A stretch of 64,000 nucleotides of DNA from Coniella vitis (taxonomy: Eukaryota > Ascomycota > Sordariomycetes > Diaporthales > Schizoparmaceae). Of the stretch, positions 35,601-47,439 are shown one piece after another. The notes under the pieces are model-generated. The model was not told the DNA's origin and ran no database searches. It saw only the letters and a program-made list of their open reading frames with translations. The stretch covers positions 1,651,501 through 1,715,500 of the forward strand of contig WUJK01000001.1 in NCBI GenBank assembly GCA_011317545.1, read 5' to 3'. A program made the translations under genes and the position numbers. Each line of letters starts with the position of its first letter. The stretch's first letter is position 1.

Positions 35601-38519
35601 ACTATATCCCTTATTCTATTAGGTACTAACTATCGCTAGATCCTTCTCTATAAGCTATCGAGGTTTATTATATCCTGGGGTAGCTATCGTCTTAGCTCTT
35701 CTCGATTTAGAGGTATATATAAATTCGTTTAAGCCCCTATTATCTAGGTATCGCTTAGTAACTAAATCCGATCCTACGCCTTTAATTACAACCGCTTCTT
35801 AGGTATCCGCTTTATCCTATAAAACATAGCTATTAGTCTAATCGATTCGAGGATTTTCCTTTCTTAACTATAGTATACCTAAGATTAGCTCGTGTTATAC
35901 GGTGTCCGTAATATCGAAGTTTATTAGTATCGTACGTCCGTAGATCGTAACTAGTAATTAATCAGATTCTATATCGATAATACCTTAGCTGTAAGCGACT
36001 TCTATACCTTCTACGGTACTAAGTCTATAGGGTTCTATCTTCTTCTTCTAAGGTATCCGTTCTCTGTTAATAACGCTTAGGGATATAAAGTTTCCTTATG
36101 CTCCGCTGTCTAGGAGTGCTATATAGTATTTGTTGTTAATTCGTATTGCGATTTTTAAATATTCGTACGTCGAGCTGTTTATCGTATAGAGGGACTTTAT
36201 CGTAAGTCCTAATCGCTTGCTATCCCTTATAGGCGATCCTTGCCTTTTAGGTTCTGCTATTCTTACTATACTCTAAGAGCTGCTATCTATACTAGGTTCT
36301 TAGCTTATTATATTCCGTATCGTATATATACTACGGCCTATTGCTATAAGCGCGCTTAATTTTCTTCTTCGGTATACGGAGTCTATGCTCCGGGCTAACT
36401 ATCCTTAAGGTTATAGTAGGTATACGCTTTATCCGCTAGGTGTTCTGCGTAGTCGGCGCGCTTGCAGAAGCTATAGTGCGTAGGTTCTGCGTGCGTAGGC
36501 TTTACGAGCTTTTCCCTTTGTTTCTATTCGCGTATTCTATGCTAGTCGAGCGCTTTTTCTTACGCGTAAGGTGCGCACTAGGGTGTCGTGCATTAGTACC
36601 ATTTTACTTATCGCGTAGTATATTCATAGGGGGTATCGTATATAAGGCTAATGCTAGCGTAGTTTCCCCTTATTCTGAGTACTTTATAATAGTCGCTATT
36701 ATCGTCGTCGTGGGCGATAATGCTATGCCCTATCTCGCGCGTGGGGAACTATTCGTTAGTTACCTTATATTTGAAGTGTTATCTGCAATTATATATAATA
36801 CAGGCAAACTATACGATCTAGTGGTGTTTTTCGTAGAGGTGATTAATTCGCGCGTCTTCCTATATAAGGGGGGTTTCGTTTTAATAAGATATTATTCGGA
36901 ATAGTTCTCTAAGTATAATACCGTAGATAAGGTAGTATGCGTCTCCTTTATCGATATCTTCGTCCGTAGAGCTTTCTAGTTCTGAGTTCGTTTTTTCGTT
37001 AATAGTTTAGGTGCTAGTACTCTGACCGATGCTAAGCGTTTCCTATTATTCTATAATTTCCGTAATATTGCTCTACGAGATATCCGCTTCGTTAGGTAGT
37101 TCGTACCCTTCTATATTACGCTAGTAGGGGTATTCCCTAATAAGCTAGGCTTACTACTCCGTTACTAGTCTTTCGAATAGACTATTATCCGTAGAGAGGG
37201 GTGTTTTCTAGGTAACTGTAATTTATCGTTCCTTACAAGGTTTCTAAGGGAACTATCCTAAGCCTTACTTTACCGAGAGGTGCGTTATATAATTATCCTT
37301 ATAATAGAAGGTCTAGTTAAGGAGTCTATAATCGGAGTCGTCCGACGTTTGCTCTGGAAGCTGGTTTTAGCTAGGAGTAGAATCCGTAGTCTCGCGTATT
37401 ATAATATTAGCTTGTTATCCTTCGGGGACTTTCTTAAATTCTCTGGGTTTCTTAGGTTATCGGCACTCTCGTGCGAAGTAGCCTGTCTTGCCACAGTTAA
37501 AGCATTCCTTGCTTATAGGTTTACGCTAAGCTACGTCGAGCTCTATAGGTCCTACGTATATAGTGCCGCTAACTGCTATACCTCGTTGCTAGAAGTTACG
37601 GTTAGTTATCTATTGAATCCGCCGTCCTATATTAGCGTAATTCCTCTATATAGTATAGCTACCTCCTTTCTTACTCTTCTCTATACGTCTTTTGTAAAGA
37701 CGGTTATCGATACGGATAGCGTTATTGCTAAATATCGTAAAGTCTTCGGGCTAATCCTGCTTAGAGATTTCGTCCTTAACCTTATCCTTAAATCCTCTAT
37801 AGTAATATTCTATAAGGTTCTTATCTTCCTAAGGGAGGCGTACTAAGAGTTGCTTAAAGTAAACCGTATAGGCTAAAGCAGACTTATTCTGTTTAAGTTC
37901 TATAAGTTGCTACGCTATAGTCCGTTCTTTATTAGGGTTGCTAAATATTTCCTTAAGGATGCGTTCGAATCCTACGAATAAATCGAATATATTCTTAGTA
38001 GTCGTTTTGCGTTGATCGAGGTTGCTTAGGTGTTTAATATGGTTACGAAGTGAGGGTTCGTACTAGATAAGTGCGTCCTTTTCGAGTCGTATACCGGCTA
38101 AGATAACTTTATCGGGTTCGGTAGTAAATTATGCTACGTTATATAGGAAGTACGCCTTATAATAGGTAAGGAACCCTTAAAGCGTCTTCTAGTTACCGTT
38201 ATATATAGCAGGTTTATCTATCTTATAGCCGTTACCGGTATTCTAAATAATAGGCGCTGGGGTTATAGTAGCCGTAGCTTAGTATTATTCGAGCTATTAG
38301 GCCTGCCTATAGATAATGCGATTCTGCTATTCCTAGTTCTACCGGAGTATAGCGAGTTATTAGGTAAGTTCGATTAATTAGCGTATTATATCTTCCTAAG
38401 TTGCGACCTGGCGACGTCCTTCTCCTAAGGTAGACGGGGTGGGAGTTTAAGGAGCTATTACTATACTTAATATTGCCCAAGAGGTGTACGTAGACCGTCC
38501 TGAACAAGAGTTATGAAAA
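32650..38519 (-). pseudogene. gag-pol of E2, RIP-inactivated
   Basis: Minus-strand translation gives the same order as E1: gag with zinc knuckle (about 37470-37520), protease (about 36100-36130), RT with YLDD-like block (about 34880), RNase H, integrase (DRD block about 33490), chromodomain (about 32680-32830, SENT-EPLKN). Gag N-terminus is the type shared with E1, E4 and E5. Stops are TAA/TAG. Confidence 0.85.
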
Positions 38520-39004
38520 TGTAATGATCCTTGCCTAAATCCCGGATTCTGGAAGTACCTATAAGTTGTATATTAGCAGGTGGGGAAGTATTACCTTTAA
38601 GTCTTCGTACGTTATCGAGCAATATCAAGTGTTACAAGTAATCAAGAGGGATTACCCTATTATATAAAATAATACTTAGATTTACAACTAAAGACTATAA
38701 GGAAAACTATCTAATAGCTAGGAAATCCATCGTCCTTATATCCTTCCGTTGTTCTACGTTGAATACCCTATTCAACCCTAGATCATCTAGATCATCTCGC
38801 GATCTTAATAATCCGGCTCTGCTGGATTATCTAATAATCTTAATGATCCATTCCTAATTAGTTCGCATAACCCTAACCCTAACTATATCATCTCGTGTAA
38901 CTTAGTTATATAAGAGATCCCCATCGGTCCGTTAAGGTTCCGATTTGCTGGCATATGGTTGCGCTGGCCTGTTCCTGTGACCTGCATGACCGTGGGTCAT
39001 AACA
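38520..39004 (-). repeat. 5' LTR of E2 (LTR G)
   Basis: 485 bp. The outer U3 edge (GCATATGGTTGCGCTGGCC to the end CATAACA) is free of RIP changes, whereas LTR F is mutated at the same positions. Within the first 130 bases LTR G has TA at five positions where LTR F still has TG or CA. Confidence 0.93.
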
Positions 39005-39163
39005 TAAGTATTATTTTATATAATAGGGTAATCCCTCTTAATTACTTATAATACTTAATATTACTCGATAATATATAAAGGCTTAAAGGTAATACTTCCC
39101 TACCTACTAATATATAACTTATAAGTACTTCTAGAATCCGGGATTTAGGTAAGGATTATTATA
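39005..39163 (+). repeat. LTR E, second part
   Basis: Begins with the duplicated TAAGT and continues the LTR from TATTATTTTATATAATAGGG to the end GGATTATTATA. Confidence 0.9.
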
Positions 39164-42100
39164 TTTTCATAATTCTTATTTAGGACGGTCTATATATACC
39201 TCTTAGGTAATATTAAGTATAATAATAGCTCCTTAAACTCCTACCCCGTCTACCTTAGGAGAAGGATATCGCTAGGTTATAACTTAGGAAGATATAATAT
39301 ACTAATTAATCGAACTTACCTAATAACTCGCTATACTCCGGTAGAACTAGGAGTAGTAGAATCGTACTATCTATAGGTAGGCCTAATAGCTCGAATAATA
39401 CTAAGCTATAGCCGCTACGCTACTAGCGCCTATTATTTAAAATATTAGTAATAGCTATAAGATAAATAAACCTATTATATACGATAGTAATTAGAAAACG
39501 CTTTAAGGATTCCTTATATATTATAAGGCGTACTTCCTATATAACGTAGTATAATTTACTACTAAACCCGATAAAGTTATCCTAGCCGGTATATAACTCG
39601 AAAAGGATATACCTATCTAGTATAAACCCTTACTTTATAATTATATTAAATACCTAGGTAACCTCGATTAACGTAAGACGATTAATAAGAATATATTCGA
39701 CTTATTCGTAGGATTCGAACGTATCCTTAAGGAAATATTCGGCGACCCTAACGAAGAACGGACTATAATATAATAACTTATAGAACTTAAGTAGAATAAG
39801 TCTGCTTTAGCCTATATAATCCGCTTTAAATAACTCTTAATATACCTCCCTTAGGAAGATAAGAACCTTATAGAATACTATTATAAAGGACTTAAGGATA
39901 AGGCTAAGGATAAAATCTCTAAGCAGGATTAGCCTAAAGACTTTACGATATTTAGTAATAATACTATCTATATCGATAACTATCTTTATAAAAAACGTAT
40001 AAAGAAAAGTAAGAAAGGAGGAAGCTATATTATATAAAGGAATTATACTAATATAGGACGGCGGATTTAATAGATAACTAACCGTAGCTTCTAATAGTAA
40101 GGTATAATAGTTAACGGTATTATATATATAGGACCTATAGAGCTCGATATAGCTTAATATAAACCTATAAGTAAAGAATACTTTAACTATAGTAAAATAG
40201 GCTATTTTATATAAGAGTATCGATAACCTAAGAAACCTAGAGAATTTAAGAAAGTCCCCGAAGGACGATAAGCTAATATTATAATATATAAGACTACGGA
40301 TTCTACTCTTAACTAAAACTAGCTTTTAGAGTAAATATCGGATATCTCCGATTATAGACTCCTTAACTAAACCTTCTATTATAAGGATAATTATATAATA
40401 TACCTTTTAGTAAAGTAAGGCTTAGGATAATTCCCTTAGAAACCTTATAAGGAACGATAAATCGTAGTTACCTAGAGGATACTTCTCCTAACGGATAATA
40501 ATCTATTTAAAAGACTAATAATAGAATAATAAGCCTAGCTTATTAGGGAATACCCCTATTAGCGTAATATAGAAGGATACGAACCGCCTAACGAAACGAG
40601 TATTTTGTAGAGCGATATTACGGAAATTACGGAGTAATAGGAAACGCTTAGTATTAGATAGAGTATTAGCGCCTAAACTATTAATAAAGGAATAAGCTTA
40701 GAATTAGAAAGCTTTATAAACAAAGATACCGATAAAGGAGATATATACTACCTTATCCGTAGTATTATACTTAGAGAATTATCCCGAATAATATCTTATT
40801 AAAATAAAACCCCCCTTATATAGGAAGATATACGAATTAATTATCTCTACGAAAAGTACTATTAGATTATATAATTTACCTATATTATATATAATTATAG
40901 ATAATACTTTAAATATAAGGTAACTAACGAATAGTTCCCTATATACGAAATAGGGTATAATATTATCGCTTATAACGATAATAATAGCGATTATTATAAA
41001 GTATTTAGAATAAGGGGAAACTATACTAGTATTAGCCTTATATATAATACCCCCTACGGATATATTATATAATAAGTAAAATAGTACTAATATATAATAC
41101 CCTAGTATATACCTTACGTATAAGAAAAAGCGCTCGATTAGTATAGAATATACGAATAGAGATAAAGGGAAAAGCTTATAAAGCCTATATATATAGAACC
41201 TATATACTATAGCTTCTATAAGCGCGCCGATTATATAGAATATCTAGCGGATAAAGCGTATACCTATTATAACCTTAAGGATAGTTAGCCCGGAGTATAA
41301 ACTCCCTATACCGAAGAAGAAAATTAAGCGCGCCTACGGCGATAGGCCGTAGTATATATATAATACGGAATATAATAAGCTAAGAACCTAGCTTAAATAA
41401 TAGCCTTTAGAGTATAATAAGAATAATAGAACCTAAAAGGTAAGGATCGCTTATAAGGGATAATAAGCGATTAGGACTTACGATAAAGTCCCTCTATATA
41501 ATAGATAGCTTAATATACGAATATTTAAAAATCGTAGTATAAATTAATAATAAAAACTATATAATACTCCTAGATAGCGGAGTATAAGGAAACTTTATAT
41601 CCCTAAGCGTTATTAATAGAGAACGGATATCTTAGAAGAAGAAGATAGAACCCTATAAACTTAGTACTATAGAAGGTATAGAAGTCGCTTATAGCTAAGG
41701 TATTATTAATATAGAATCTAATTAATTACTAGTTATAATCTACGGATATATAATACTAATAAACTTCGATATTACGGATATTATATAATATAAGTTAATT
41801 TTAGGTATATTATAGTTAAGAAAGGAAAATCTTCGAATCGATTAGATTAATAGCTATATTTTATAGGATAAAGCGGATACCTAAGAAATAGTTATAATTA
41901 AAGGCGTAGGATCGGATTTAGTTATTAAGCGATACCTAGATAATAGGGGCTTAAACGAATTTATATATACCTCCAAATCGAGAAGAGCTAAGATAACAGC
42001 TACCCTAGGATATAATAAACCTCGATAGCTTATAGAGAAGGATCTAATAATAGTTAGTACCTAATAGAATAAGGGATATAGTAGATTAGAATACGATATA

Positions 42101-45000
42101 ATAGGATTCTATAAATAATAGGATATATTATTACGATAAGTTTAAGAAGGAACTAAGTATATATAACGATATCTCCTTATAATAGTAATTATATAAGACG
42201 AAGATATATTTAGAAACCTCTCCGGTATATTAGAAGAGTATCGGAAGTTTACGAAATTATTTTAAGGAAAATTCGATAATAGCCTATTAGAGTATAACCT
42301 ATATAACTATAAGATCCTACTTAAAGAAGGAGAATAACTAAAGTTCTTTCCTATTTATAGATTAGATATTAATAAATTCAAAGTACTTAGAGAATATATC
42401 GACGAAAACCTTAAGAAAGGCTATATTATACCCTTATATTTATTAATAGGATACCTAATCCTATTTATATTAAAGAAAAACGGTAAATTATAACTATATA
42501 TTAACTATCGGTAATTTAATAATATTATAATTAAGAATTAATACCCTTTACCTCTCTTTAAAGAACTTAGAGATAGATTTAGAGGAGCTTAATAGTTTAT
42601 AGCCCTCGACCTTAAGGAAGAATATATATATATTCGTATTAAACCCGGAGAAGAATAGAAAATAGCGTTTAGAATATACTACGGATATTTCGAATATCTT
42701 ATTATACTATTCGGATTTACTAACTCCCCCGTATTATTTTAGGAAATAATAAACTTTATCTTATATAAATACCTCGACTATTTTATAATTACTTACCTAG
42801 ATAATATCCTTATTTACTTAAAGATATTCGAAGAATACTAGAAGTATATTATAATAATCCTATAAATGCTTTAAGATAATAAGAATTTAGTAAAACCTAT
42901 TAAATATAATTAGAATACTTAAGAAGTTAACTACCTCGGATATATTATTATACTAGGGTATATACGAATATAGAAAGATAAAGTATAGGTAGTTAGGGAT
43001 TAGCTTATACTTTAGAATATTAAGGATATTAGAGCCTTCTTAAGCTATATTAACTTCTACCGATAATTTATTAAGAATTATAATAATATTATAATATTAC
43101 TTATAAAACTTACGAAAAAGTATATTACCTTTAACTATAATAAATAGGTATAAAGAGCTATTAGTATAATTAGGGATATAGTTATATTAGAATTAATCCT
43201 TATCGAAGTAGACTAAGATAAAGTTTTCGAAATTAAATCGGATATATTAGATTATATACTCGGTAGATAACTCGGATAATAAAACGATAAAGGATAATTA
43301 CGGATAATTAATAATTTTAATAAGAAACTAAACGGATTAGAACTTAACTACGGAAGGCCCGATTAAGAACTTATAGTAATAATAGAAGCCTTTAGGGAAT
43401 AGCGATACTACCTTATCGGCGTAAAATAATAAATTCTTATATATACGGATTATAAGAATCTTTAGCTATTTACCTCGATAAAGTAGATTAATAAACGATA
43501 AGTTAGATAATACGAATTTCTATTAAAATTCAACTTTAAGATTATCTATTATAAAGGTAAAGAAAACGAATAAGTAAATACTCTTAGTAAACGGTTAAAC
43601 TATAAGGATAGTAAAAGTAAAGACTAAGATATTATAGTAACCTTTAAGGAAGATTCGGAAGGTAACCTTCTTATATTATCTATTACTAAGGAACTTAACG
43701 TAATCCTATATATCGAAGGAGAAATACCTAATCTTAATAGTATAATAATCCCGGAATAGGACGACTATATTAGAAGTATCTATAGTATACTAGTATATAG
43801 ATACTAAGGAAGTAGAGCAACTTATTAAAGGATCTAATATTATTATAATCTACTAAACCTTAAGAAACGAGTTATAAATATCGTTAATAAGTGCGATATA
43901 TATAAACGGAATAAAATAGAATAGTATAAACCTTACGGATTATTATAACCCTTACTAATACCTATAATTATTTAATTATCTATTAATCTAAACTTTATTA
44001 CTAAGCTACCCCTTTTATAAGAATCCTTAACTTAGGTATAATACGATAGTATCTTAATAGTAGTTTATAGACTAAATAAGTATATATACTTCCTATTATA
44101 TAAAGAAAGTAATACTATAGAAGAACTCGTATATATATTCCTCCGTATTATTATCGCTAACTATAGAATACCCTAGGAAATTATATCCGATAGAGATAGA
44201 AAGTTTATATTAAAATTCTAGATCTTACTTACTAAATACCTCGGAATAATATAATATATATCTATAGCATTTTATCCTTAGATAAACGGATAAACAGAAT
44301 ATACTAACTAGATTATAGAATAATATCTATAATATTATATTAACTATAAATAGGATAATTAGGTCGAACTCTTACCTATAGTATAATTCGCTTATAATAG
44401 TATAGGTATAACGAGTATAAGAAAATTATTATTCTTCCTACTCTACGGATATAACCTTATAGTATACTACGAAATACTATTAGGTAGGAATATAGAAACG
44501 GTAGACTAATATACTAAAAGAATTAAGCAATTATACGAAGATACTCGATATATACTTTAGGATATTAAAGAATAAATTACGAAATACGCTAACTAGAAAA
44601 GGATTAAAGAACTAATTCTATAGAAGGGAGATAAAGTCTACTTTAATTATAAAAATATTAAAACTACTAAACCTAGTAATAAACTCGATTATAAGAAACT
44701 CGGACCCTATAAGATTATAGGATAAATTTTATTAGTTAACTATAAACTCGAAATTCTATATATATATCTATACCTAGTCTTCTATATTTTACTTCTAGAA
44801 CTAGTACTAATAAACGCAGAACTCTTATATAATATAGATATTATCGAACTCGAATAAGTATAATATAAAGTCGAATAAATCCTTAACCTATATAAGCGCG
44901 GATACGGGAAATAGTATCTTATTAAATAGAAAGGATACGATAATTCGGAGAATATATAAAAACATCTAAGAACGTCTATAGAGACCTTATTAGGGAATAT
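39164..45000 (+). pseudogene. gag-pol of E4, RIP-inactivated
   Basis: Colinear with E1 throughout: zinc knuckle about 40170-40230, protease LLDSGV near 41568, RT (KKNGKL near 42475, YLDNILIY-like near 42790), RNase H, integrase (DRDRKF near 44190), chromodomain about 44880-44980. Heavily mutated with few CA/TG. Confidence 0.85.
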
Positions 45001-45019
45001 AAACTTAAGAACCCCTAAT

Positions 45020-45700
45020 ATATAGAGAACCTAGGTTAAATCCCGACTAATTAATCGTAGCGTTAAACGCTACTAATATACTCTAATCCGTACCCTTAAA
45101 TAAGGGATCCTATATAGATAATATAGCCTCCTTAGATATAATAGCTTAAATAGTCTCGGTAATACGCCCCCGTTCTTCCTCCTCTAACCTAGTATTTACT
45201 AGCTTTATACCCTTTTCTTAGAGAAAATAACGCTATTTCTTTAACTTAGATAACCGAGCTAGGGTCTTTATTAACCGAGCTTATATATTAGCTAGCTCCT
45301 TCTAACGCTCTAGTAAACGCTCCTCCTCCTTAAGCTTATAACTATCTAAATATATTAGCTTATTATTAATTTTAGAAACTAAATATAATTACTAAAGTAA
45401 TTAATATAAGAGAAGAGATACTATTTACGAGAAGATACCGGGATATAAGATATATCGTAAGAACGATTCCGCTTTATATATTATATATAACTCTTAACTC
45501 CGTTAATTATCTTATATACTAGCCCCTCCTCTATATATAGCAAGTAAGGTATAACTTCGTAACCTTAGGTTTCGATATATATAAAACGATTTAGGGTAAT
45601 AGTATACTTCTTAGATAATAATAATTTAGAATTCGTATTATACGATTTTATAATTTTTAACGATATAACGAATTAGGAAAGTATAATCCGAAGTAAGAAT
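45020..45700 (-). pseudogene. Opposite-strand ORF of E4
   Basis: Same sequence variant as 1140-1900 of E0: minus strand reads an E/R-rich stretch equivalent to LEEEERGRITETI about 45150-45200, and a coiled-coil region to about 45360. Strongly RIPed. Confidence 0.5.
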
Positions 45701-45767
45701 ATTAGGCAGGACTACTTACGGAAATAACTATAGTCTTTAGGGATAAAGACTAATAGAAGGGAGATAA

Positions 45768-46237
45768 TATTATAACCTATAAATATATAGGTTATAGGAA
45801 TAGGCTAGCGTAACTATATACTAGTAAATCGGAACCTTAATCGACCGATAGGGATCTCTTATATAAGAATATAGATTAATATACTTAGGGTTAGGGTTAG
45901 GAATCCTATATTAGACTATTATTGCCTATCGATATCGCAATAGGCAACTATAGGCAACTATAGGTAATAGTAAGCTCGAATAAGCTATATATTAAAGGAT
46001 ATTAGAATAGAAGGATATAAGGATAGGAGTTTATAGCTTAATATTAGATAATTTCCTTATAATCTTTAATTATAAATCTAAGTATTACTTTTAGTAATAG
46101 GGTAATCCCTTTTAATTACTTATAATACTTAATATTGCTTATTAATATACGAAGATTTAAAGGTATATTTCCCCCTCCTACTAATATATAACTTATAGGT
46201 ACTTCCAGAATTAGGGATTCAGGCAAGGATCATTATA
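45768..46237 (+). repeat. 3' LTR of E4 (LTR H)
   Basis: 470 bp after the tract AATAGAAGGGAGATAA. Contains TTAGGGTTAGGGTTAGG. Variable block with repeated ATAGGCAACT units, unlike LTR E. Outer end GGATTCAGGCAAGGATCATT is nearly unmutated. Confidence 0.9.
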
Positions 46238-46689
46238 CCTTGCCTAAGTCCCTAACTCTGGAAGTACCTATAAGTTATATATTAGTAGAATAGGGAAGTA
46301 TTATCTTTAAGCTTCTATACGTTTATCGAGCAATATTAAGTATTATAAGTAATTAAGAGGGATTACCCTATTATATAAAATAATACTTAGATTTATAACT
46401 AAAGACTATAAGGAAACTATCTAGTATTAAGGTATAACTCCTATCCTTATATCCTTTTGTTATAATATAAGTCGATCTAATCGATAGGCAACTCCGTTAA
46501 TTCGTAATATATAGGTCGATTAGGTCGATAGGCGACTCTATCGATTATATAATAATTAGGACCCTAACGCTAATTATATTATCCGTAGATCCTTATATAA
46601 GAGATCCTATCGATCCGTTATAATTCCGACTTCTAATACTATATTATATTAGCCTATTCCTATAACCTATATAACCGTAGGTTATAATA
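46238..46689 (-). repeat. 3' LTR of E5 (LTR I)
   Basis: About 452 bp; begins CCTTGCCTAAG, lacking the terminal TGTAATGAT-equivalent, directly against LTR H. Ends GGTTATAATA. Confidence 0.85.
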
Positions 46690-46789
46690 TTATCTCCCTT
46701 TTATCGGTCTTTATCCCTAAAGACTATAGTTATTTCCGTAAGTAGTCCTACCTAATATTCTTACTTCGAATTATACTTTCCTAATTCGT

Positions 46790-47340
46790 TATATCGTCGT
46801 CTTCGTATATTATAAAGCCTCGTTCGATAAATCTAAGGCTTAATTCTATTAAATAGAAATTATCCTTATATTTATTCTTTCGAATACTTTCGAGATATAT
46901 CCCTATTCCTATTATAATTCTAAAGGTAAAACTTCTTATTAAGTTTCCCTTAGTAATTCTTCCTATTACGCTAAATATATATATAATAAGCGCTCGCGAT
47001 ATAATATTCTAGAGATAATAAACTCTTTAGATCTTCTATTTATTTTATCGTAATATTAGAGATTAAAGGACGAAATAGAAGAGTTAAAGGAAGAGCGCTA
47101 TACCTTAGATACTAAATTAATCGGATATATCGTTAAAAGAAGATATAGCGGGAACGAATAGCGCGCGCTATTCGTTATAGTTTATCGAACTTAAAGGACC
47201 TAGATTATATAGAGCGTAAGGAGGCGGAGAAAGAGTATATAGCTACTAAGGCTAAAAAGCGTCCTATAGAATCGGTCGTTCCCAAGGGCCTATTACCTAA
47301 GGGTTTTATAACTATTATATTAAAGGATTTTAATTAATCT
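46790..47340 (+). pseudogene. Opposite-strand coiled-coil ORF of E5
   Basis: Plus strand reads ERIARAIRYSLSNLKDLDYIERKEAEKEYIATKAK near 47145-47255, followed by VVPKGLLPKGFITII, the same protein as in E1 and E6. Upstream part decayed. No tRNA-like sequence follows. Confidence 0.6.
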
Positions 47341-47439
47341 AGGGTTTCTCTATTATCTCCGTCTAATTTTCTAATTAGGGATTTATAAAGCGCTAGGGTC
47401 TTTAATTCGTAATTTTAATCCTAGCTTTCGGTGTATATA

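Larger units (their letters stand above)
31448..39004 (-). mobile_element. Chromovirus E2, full-length, nested in LTR E
   Basis: 7,557 bp between perfect target duplications TAAGT (31443-31447 and 39005-39009). LTRs F and G are both 485 bp with the same variable block. Reading on the minus strand: 5' LTR G, gag, PR, RT, RH, IN, chromodomain, then the opposite-strand ORF and 3' LTR F. The host LTR sequence resumes exactly after the second TAAGT. It is the youngest element in this pile and the least mutated, though all pol frames are broken. Confidence 0.95.
31146..46237 (+). mobile_element. Chromovirus E4, split by insertion of E2
   Basis: LTR E (31146-31447 continued at 39010-39163), gag-pol (about 39164-45000), opposite-strand ORF (about 45020-45700, -), 3' LTR H (45768-46237). 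The 5' LTR is interrupted by E2, whose TAAGT target duplication proves the split. LTRs E and H have different variable blocks, so E4 as it stands is probably a recombinant of two insertions. No tRNA-like sequence between pol and the opposite-strand ORF. Confidence 0.8.

Noticed and set aside
36440..36904. Plus-strand open frame of 154 codons inside E2, repeated at 59485-60033 in E6 (182 codons)
   Set aside because: It is antisense to the gag/protease part of pol on the minus strand. RIP turns sense CAA/CAG into stops but leaves the opposite strand open, so such frames arise passively; no Cys motif, coiled coil or other independent support.
37280..37846. Plus-strand open frame of 188 codons in E2
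   Set aside because: Antisense shadow of gag, including the zinc-knuckle region; same reason as above.
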